Shown here: positions 5,352 to 9,785 of the stretch, in pieces
Numbering within the stretch: the first letter of the stretch is position 1
Layout: each line of letters begins with the position of its first letter
Program-made: the position numbers and the translations under genes
Notes under the pieces: model-generated
Told to the model about the DNA's origin: nothing
Seen by the model: the letters and a program-made list of their open reading frames with translations, nothing else
Database searches by the model: none
NCBI GenBank assembly: GCA_001801825.1
Contig: MGYR01000173.1
Location: 20,917 to 30,701 of the forward strand
DNA from: Gammaproteobacteria bacterium RIFCSPLOWO2_02_FULL_56_15
GTDB taxonomy: Bacteria; Pseudomonadota; Gammaproteobacteria; Eutrophobiales; Eutrophobiaceae
Length of the DNA: 9,785 nucleotides
Direction: 5' to 3'

Positions 5352-7910
5352 ATGTCTGAGTCAGATTTTGCGCGTTCCGTTGCGCCCGTCAATATAGAAG
5401 ACGAGATGCGAAAGTCCTACATGGATTACGCCATGAGCGTGATCGTGGGACGTGCCCTGCCGGATGTGCGGGATGGCCTCAAACCCGTGCATCGCAGGGT
5501 GCTCTACGCCATGAGCGAGATGAGCAATGACTGGAACAAACCATACAAAAAATCAGCACGTATCGTCGGTGATGTCATCGGTAAATATCATCCTCACGGC
5601 GACGTTGCGGTGTACGAAACCATTGTACGCATGGCCCAGTCTTTTTCGATGCGCTATGTCCTGATCGATGGACAGGGTAACTTTGGTTCGGTCGACGGTG
5701 ATGCCCCCGCAGCGATGCGCTATACCGAGATCCGGATGGCCAGGATCGCGGACCAGCTCTTGTCGGACCTGGACAAGGAAACGGTCAACTTCATTCCCAA
5801 CTATGATGACTCGGAACATGAACCAACCGTCCTGCCGACGCGGCTGCCTAATCTGCTGGTCAACGGCTCGAGCGGTATCGCTGTCGGCATGGCCACCAAT
5901 ATCCCCCCGCATAACCTCAGAGAGGTTATCAATGCCTGTCTGGCCCTGATCGAAAATCCGGATCTGTCCGTCACTGAATTATTTAAATATGTGCCAGGCC
6001 CGGACTTTCCGACCGCCGGCATCATCAACGGATCGGGTGGTATCCGGGAGGCCTATTGCACCGGTCGGGGGCGGATTTATGTACGGGCGAGAACTCATTT
6101 CGAGACGGACAAGGACGGCAATCCCTATGCCCTGGTGGTCACCGCGCTGCCTTACCAGGTCAACAAGGCGCGTCTGCTGGAGAAGATCGCCGAACTGGTG
6201 AAGGAGAAGAAACTCAGCGGTATCCGCGAATTACGGGATGAATCCGATAAGGACGGGATGCGCATGGTGATCGAGCTGCGCCGTGGCGAAGTCCCCGAGG
6301 TGATCCTGAACAATCTCTATAAACAGACACAGATGCAGAGCGTTTTCGGCATCAATATGGTGGCCCTGGATGGTGGCCGTCCGCGTCTGATGAACCTCAA
6401 GGACATTCTTACGTCCTTTATCAGCCATCGTCGTGATGTGGTGACCCGGCGAACCCTGTTTGACCTGCGCAAGACGCGCTCCCGGACCCATATCCTGGAA
6501 GGCCTCGCCGTAGCCATGGCCAATCTCGATGCTGTTATCGCCCTCATCAGGCAGGCGGCGACGCCTGCGGAGGCAAAATTACGGTTGCTGGAGCCGTACT
6601 GGCCGCCAGGCGTGGTCAGTACCCTGCTGCAACGCAGTGACAGTCGGATCTCCCGACCGGATGACCTCGCTGCAGCGTACGGGTTGCAGGAAGGGGGGTA
6701 CCGGTTGTCCGAGATACAGGCCCAGGCTATTCTCGACCTGCGCCTGCAGAAGCTGACCGGTCTGGAACAGGACAAGATAGTACAGGAGTATGACGAACTG
6801 CTGGCTCTGATCCGGGACCTGCTGGACATCCTGGCGCGGCCGGAACGGTTGATGCAGGTGATTCGCGAAGAGCTGAGCACCATCTGCAATGACTTCGGTG
6901 ATGAGCGGCGCACCGAGATCGTGGAGGATCAGGAGGACCTCAGCATGGAAGACCTCATCACCGAGGAGGATGTGGTGGTGACCCTTTCTCACGCCGGTTA
7001 TGCCAAGTCGCAACCGGTGACCGCTTATCGCAGCCAGCGGCGCGGCGGTAAGGGTAAGACCGCCACCACCTTCAAGGATGAGGACTTTATCGACAAGCTG
7101 TTTATTGCCAGCACCCACGCTACCATCCTCTGTTTTTCCAGTCGCGGCCGGATTTACTGGCTGAAGGTCTATGAGCTTCCCCAGGCCAGCCGCATCGCGC
7201 GCGGCAAGCCGATCGTAAACCTCCTGCCGCTGGTTGAAGGAGAGCGGATCAATGCAGTGCTTCCGGTCCGCGATTTTGAGGGCGACAAGTATCTGTTCAT
7301 GGCGACGACCGACGGAACGGTCAAGAAAACCCCGCTAACGGAGTTTTCCAGACCACGCGGAAGCGGTAAATTTGCCATCGAGCTGGTCGAAGGTAATCAG
7401 CTTATCGGCGTGGAGCTCACGGATGGAAACCGGGATATCATGTTGTTCAGTGATGCCGGCAAGGTAATACGTTTTCGTGAAGATGATGTGCGGCAGATGG
7501 GTAGAACCGCCAGAGGCGTCAGAGGCATCAGGCTTGGTCGCGGCCAGCGTGTCATATCTCTCAGTATCGCGGAGCCCGACACTACCGTGCTCACGGTTAC
7601 GGCAAACGGATTCGGCAAGCGCACATCGATAAATGATTACCGGGCGCAGGCCCGGGGTGGGCAGGGTGTGATTTCCATCCAGACGAATCAGCGTAATGGC
7701 GCCGTGGTTGGGGCAACCATGGTCAACGAGCATGACGAGATCATGTTGATCAGTGACCATGGCACTCTTATCCGGACACCGGTACAGGGAATCTCGGTGG
7801 TTGGCAGGAATACCCAGGGAGTAAGAATCGTAAAACTGAATGAAGGCGAGAAACTCGCCGGTCTGGAGCGTATGGTGGAGAACTACAATGACGAAGAAAC
7901 AGGTTTATAA
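5352..7910 (+). CDS. gyrA: DNA gyrase subunit A
   Basis: Breakage-reunion subunit of the GyrA2GyrB2 type II topoisomerase that introduces negative supercoils. It runs 852 residues. N-terminal winged-helix/tower region: V-N-I-E-D-E-M at 13-19, Y-A-M-S-V-I-V-G-R-A-L-P-D-V-R-D-G-L-K-P at 26-45, then catalytic R123 and Y124 (A-M-R-Y-T-E-I-R). The GyrA box Q-R-R-G-G-K-G is at 562-568, so this is GyrA rather than ParC; a beta-pinwheel C-terminal domain follows. An in-frame TGA at 5349-5351 fixes ATG 5352 as the earliest start. The quinolone-contact region reads H-P-H-G-D-V-A-V-Y-E at 80-89: V85 and E89 stand where E. coli has Ser83 and Asp87. The C-terminal tail is about 25 residues shorter than in E. 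coli, with only N-D-E-E as an acidic end, and its last codons overlap the serC start by 23 bases. Confidence 0.98.
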   Translation: MSESDFARSVAPVNIEDEMRKSYMDYAMSVIVGRALPDVRDGLKPVHRRVLYAMSEMSNDWNKPYKKSARIVGDVIGKYHPHGDVAVYETIVRMAQSFSMRYVLIDGQGNFGSVDGDAPAAMRYTEIRMARIADQLLSDLDKETVNFIPNYDDSEHEPTVLPTRLPNLLVNGSSGIAVGMATNIPPHNLREVINACLALIENPDLSVTELFKYVPGPDFPTAGIINGSGGIREAYCTGRGRIYVRARTHFETDKDGNPYALVVTALPYQVNKARLLEKIAELVKEKKLSGIRELRDESDKDGMRMVIELRRGEVPEVILNNLYKQTQMQSVFGINMVALDGGRPRLMNLKDILTSFISHRRDVVTRRTLFDLRKTRSRTHILEGLAVAMANLDAVIALIRQAATPAEAKLRLLEPYWPPGVVSTLLQRSDSRISRPDDLAAAYGLQEGGYRLSEIQAQAILDLRLQKLTGLEQDKIVQEYDELLALIRDLLDILARPERLMQVIREELSTICNDFGDERRTEIVEDQEDLSMEDLITEEDVVVTLSHAGYAKSQPVTAYRSQRRGGKGKTATTFKDEDFIDKLFIASTHATILCFSSRGRIYWLKVYELPQASRIARGKPIVNLLPLVEGERINAVLPVRDFEGDKYLFMATTDGTVKKTPLTEFSRPRGSGKFAIELVEGNQLIGVELTDGNRDIMLFSDAGKVIRFREDDVRQMGRTARGVRGIRLGRGQRVISLSIAEPDTTVLTVTANGFGKRTSINDYRAQARGGQGVISIQTNQRNGAVVGATMVNEHDEIMLISDHGTLIRTPVQGISVVGRNTQGVRIVKLNEGEKLAGLERMVENYNDEETGL

Positions 7911-8976
7911 TTTTGCCCCCGGCCCAGCCATGTTACCGGCGGATGTCTTGGTGCAGGTACAGGCGGAATTTCTCGATTACCGGGGTACCGGCATGTCGAT
8001 CGTCGAGATGAGTCACCGTTCGAAAGAATTCGGGGGTATAGCCGAGGAATCGGAACGCGACCTCAGAGGACTGCTTGCCATTCCCAAGAACTACAAAATC
8101 CTGTTTCTGCAAGGAGGTGCAACCAGCCAGTTTGCCATGGCGCCCATGAACCTCCTGGCGAGTGGCGGAACCGGAGATTACCTGCATACCGGTATCTGGT
8201 CCGGAAAGGCGATTGACGAGGCTCGCAGGCACGGTAAGGTCCATATCGCCGCCACCTCCGAGGCGCAGAATTTCATGATTATCCCGGCTCGGGCGACCTG
8301 GCGCTTGAGTGAGAATCCCGCCTATCTCTATTATGCAGCGAATGAAACCATCGGCGGCGTCGAATTCCAGACTGTGCCGGAGGCTGGAGAGATCCCGCTG
8401 GTCAGTGATATGACTTCGAATTTCCTGTCCAGACATTTTGATGTCAGCCGCTTCGGCGTAATCATCGCCGGTGCGCAAAAAAATATCGGACCTGCCGGTC
8501 TGGTGGTCGTGATTATCCGGGAGGATCTGATCGCTAAACCCAGTGAACACCTGCCGACACTATATGATTATGCTGTGATGGCGGAAAATGGGTCGATGTA
8601 CAATACACCCTCGACCTTCGGGTGGTATGTGGCCGGCCTGGTATTCAAGTGGATCCGGGATCAGGGCGGTGTGGCCGCGATGGAACGGAACAGCATCGCC
8701 CGCTCGGATAAGCTCTATAAAACAATCGATGACAGCGGGTTCTATCACAACCCGGTGGCGCCAGAGCACCGATCCCGGATGAACATCCCGTTCACGCTGG
8801 CTGATGAATCCCTCAACGACGCTTTCCTGAAAGAGGCCAAGGCCAACCAACTGGTCGAACTCAAGGGGCATCGAAGTGTCGGGGGAATGCGGGCCAGCAT
8901 GTACAATGCCATGCCCCAGGCCGGTTGTGATGCTCTGGTGGAATTCATGCTGGATTTCGAAAAACGCCACGGCTGA
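7888..8976 (+). CDS. serC: Phosphoserine aminotransferase
   Basis: PLP enzyme converting 3-phosphohydroxypyruvate plus glutamate to phosphoserine; in gammaproteobacteria the same enzyme also serves in pyridoxal phosphate synthesis. From ATG 7888 it is 362 residues, the same as E. coli SerC. Seen: N-F-A-P-G-P-A-M-L-P at 8-17, G-T-G-M-S-I-V-E-M-S-H-R-S at 33-45, the phosphate-binding G-G-A-T-S-Q-F at 76-82, D-M-T-S-N-F at 174-179, the Schiff-base lysine K198 in G-A-Q-K-N-I-G-P, N-T-P-S-T-F at 239-244, and G-H-R-S-V-G-G-M-R-A-S at 327-337. The in-frame ATG at 7840 would add 16 unrelated residues inside gyrA; 7888 fits the family and has GGAG (7877-7880) seven bases upstream. It overlaps the end of gyrA by 23 bases in another frame, so coupling to gyrA translation is likely. 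pheA follows in the same direction. Confidence 0.97.
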   Translation: MTKKQVYNFAPGPAMLPADVLVQVQAEFLDYRGTGMSIVEMSHRSKEFGGIAEESERDLRGLLAIPKNYKILFLQGGATSQFAMAPMNLLASGGTGDYLHTGIWSGKAIDEARRHGKVHIAATSEAQNFMIIPARATWRLSENPAYLYYAANETIGGVEFQTVPEAGEIPLVSDMTSNFLSRHFDVSRFGVIIAGAQKNIGPAGLVVVIIREDLIAKPSEHLPTLYDYAVMAENGSMYNTPSTFGWYVAGLVFKWIRDQGGVAAMERNSIARSDKLYKTIDDSGFYHNPVAPEHRSRMNIPFTLADESLNDAFLKEAKANQLVELKGHRSVGGMRASMYNAMPQAGCDALVEFMLDFEKRHG

Positions 8977-9001
8977 TCGATCCGGAGGGTACGTTGCAGC
9001 A

Positions 9002-9785
9002 ATGAATGACGAATCCAAACTGGCCGGCATCCGCACGCGCATTGACGAGATTGATACTGAGCTGCTTGATCTGATCAGCCAGCGGGCCGCTCTGGCCCTG
9101 GAGACCGCCTCAATCAAAAAGGGATCCGGCGAGGGAATATCCCTCTACCGACCGGAACGTGAAGCTCAGGTACTGCGGCGACTGGCCGAGATCAATCCTG
9201 GACCGCTACACCGGGAAACCGTCACTCGCCTCTTCCGCGAGATCATCTCCGCCTGCCTGGCCCTGGAGCAACCCCTTAATATCGCCTACCTGGGGCCGGA
9301 AGGAACCTTCACCCAGACTGCGGTATTCAAGCATTTCGGCGGGTTCGTTATGACAACCGCCCTGCCGGCCATAGATCATGTCTTCCGGGAGGTCGAGGCG
9401 GGCACCTGCCAGTATGGTGTCGTTCCCATCGAAAATTCAATCGAAGGGGTGATCAACCACACCCATGATCTGCTCATCAATTCAAGCCTGAAGATTTGTG
9501 GCGAGGTCGAGCTCCGCATCCATCAACATCTGATGAGCCGTGCAGAAAACCTGGCTTCCGTCAGGCGCATCTATTCCCACCAGCAATCGCTGGCCCAGTG
9601 CAGGATCTGGCTGGACAACAATATGGCCGGTATCGAGCGACTGCCCACGAGCAGCAACGCCGAGGCCGCGCTTCTCGCCGTGAGCGAGAGCAACGCGGCG
9701 GCCATTGCCGGTGAGACTGCGGCCTCCTGCTATGAATTAACGATCCTCAAGCGCAATATCGAGGATGAGAGCGACAACACCACCC
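9002..9785 (+). CDS. pheA: Bifunctional chorismate mutase / prephenate dehydratase (P-protein), truncated by the window edge
   Basis: Converts chorismate to prephenate and then to phenylpyruvate, the committed route to phenylalanine. 261 codons are present and the frame is open to the last base. The AroQ mutase domain (about 1-90) shows R11, R28 and K39 plus the Y-R-P-E-R-E segment at 49-54. The dehydratase domain starts at A-Y-L-G-P-E-G-T-F-T at 95-104. It continues with V-V-P-I-E-N-S-I-E-G-V-I at 140-151, Y-S-H-Q-Q-S-L-A-Q-C at 191-200 and T-S-S-N-A-E-A-A at 216-223. The window ends at D-N-T-T, exactly where the catalytic T-R-F motif begins; the rest of that motif and the regulatory ACT domain lie outside. 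GGAGG at 8984-8988 is 13 bases before ATG, rather long, but no other in-frame start is available nearby. It begins 25 bases after serC, as in the Pseudomonas-type serC-pheA order. Confidence 0.96.
   Translation, partial: MNDESKLAGIRTRIDEIDTELLDLISQRAALALETASIKKGSGEGISLYRPEREAQVLRRLAEINPGPLHRETVTRLFREIISACLALEQPLNIAYLGPEGTFTQTAVFKHFGGFVMTTALPAIDHVFREVEAGTCQYGVVPIENSIEGVINHTHDLLINSSLKICGEVELRIHQHLMSRAENLASVRRIYSHQQSLAQCRIWLDNNMAGIERLPTSSNAEAALLAVSESNAAAIAGETAASCYELTILKRNIEDESDNTT

Noticed and set aside
5333..5359. Eight-codon leader peptide (ATG 5333 to TGA 5357) overlapping the gyrA start
   Set aside because: No Shine-Dalgarno and no meaningful residue composition; expected by chance at this length.
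6317..6913. 198-codon minus-strand frame inside gyrA (also 6579-7118)
   Set aside because: Rich in Arg and Ser, no family resemblance, and fully covered by conserved gyrA coding sequence.
1..9785. Mobile elements, CRISPR arrays, tRNA genes or defence systems
   Set aside because: No repeats, transposase or integrase motifs, or RNA cloverleaf were seen; almost every base is explained by conserved housekeeping genes.

Overview
This window looks like ordinary chromosome from a gammaproteobacterium outside the Enterobacterales. The basis is the gene order mtaD<>mtnA-gyrA-serC-pheA, which resembles the Pseudomonas-type arrangement, together with protein sequences that match gammaproteobacterial families almost residue for residue (RNase T, the bifunctional AroQ/PheA P-protein, the E. 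coli-sized SerC). Base composition appears moderately GC-rich and even. I see no insertion sequence, prophage, integrase, CRISPR array, tRNA or rRNA. I cannot name the genus.

Left part (1-2623, + strand): a decayed remnant that resembles the N-terminal part of a small GIY-YIG endonuclease (UPF0213/YhbQ type), interrupted by stops. It carries a promoter-like sequence in front of pyrC (dihydroorotase). pyrC overlaps rnt (ribonuclease T) by 8 bases, and an NRDE/TANGO2-family gene follows 37 bases later. Middle part (2646-5202): mtaD (MTA/SAH-type deaminase, - strand, TTG start with a strong Shine-Dalgarno) and mtnA (methylthioribose-1-phosphate isomerase, + strand) diverge from a 154-base intergenic region. 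Both belong to purine/methionine salvage from 5'-methylthioadenosine. Right part (5203-9785, + strand): a 149-base leader region, then gyrA, serC and pheA in a tight run. gyrA and serC overlap by 23 bases; serC and pheA are 25 bases apart. pheA runs off the right edge just at its catalytic Thr-Arg-Phe motif.

How they work together: the genes are metabolic housekeeping (pyrimidine synthesis, RNA 3'-end maturation, methylthioadenosine salvage, serine/PLP and phenylalanine synthesis) plus DNA topology. The sites most worth a second look are: GyrA with Val and Glu at the two classical quinolone-contact positions (Ser83 and Asp87 in E. coli); the GIY-YIG relic that apparently supplies the pyrC promoter; the gyrA leader, which has an extended -10 but no Shine-Dalgarno; and the shortened GyrA tail that overlaps the serC start. 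I did not find an undescribed multi-gene system here.
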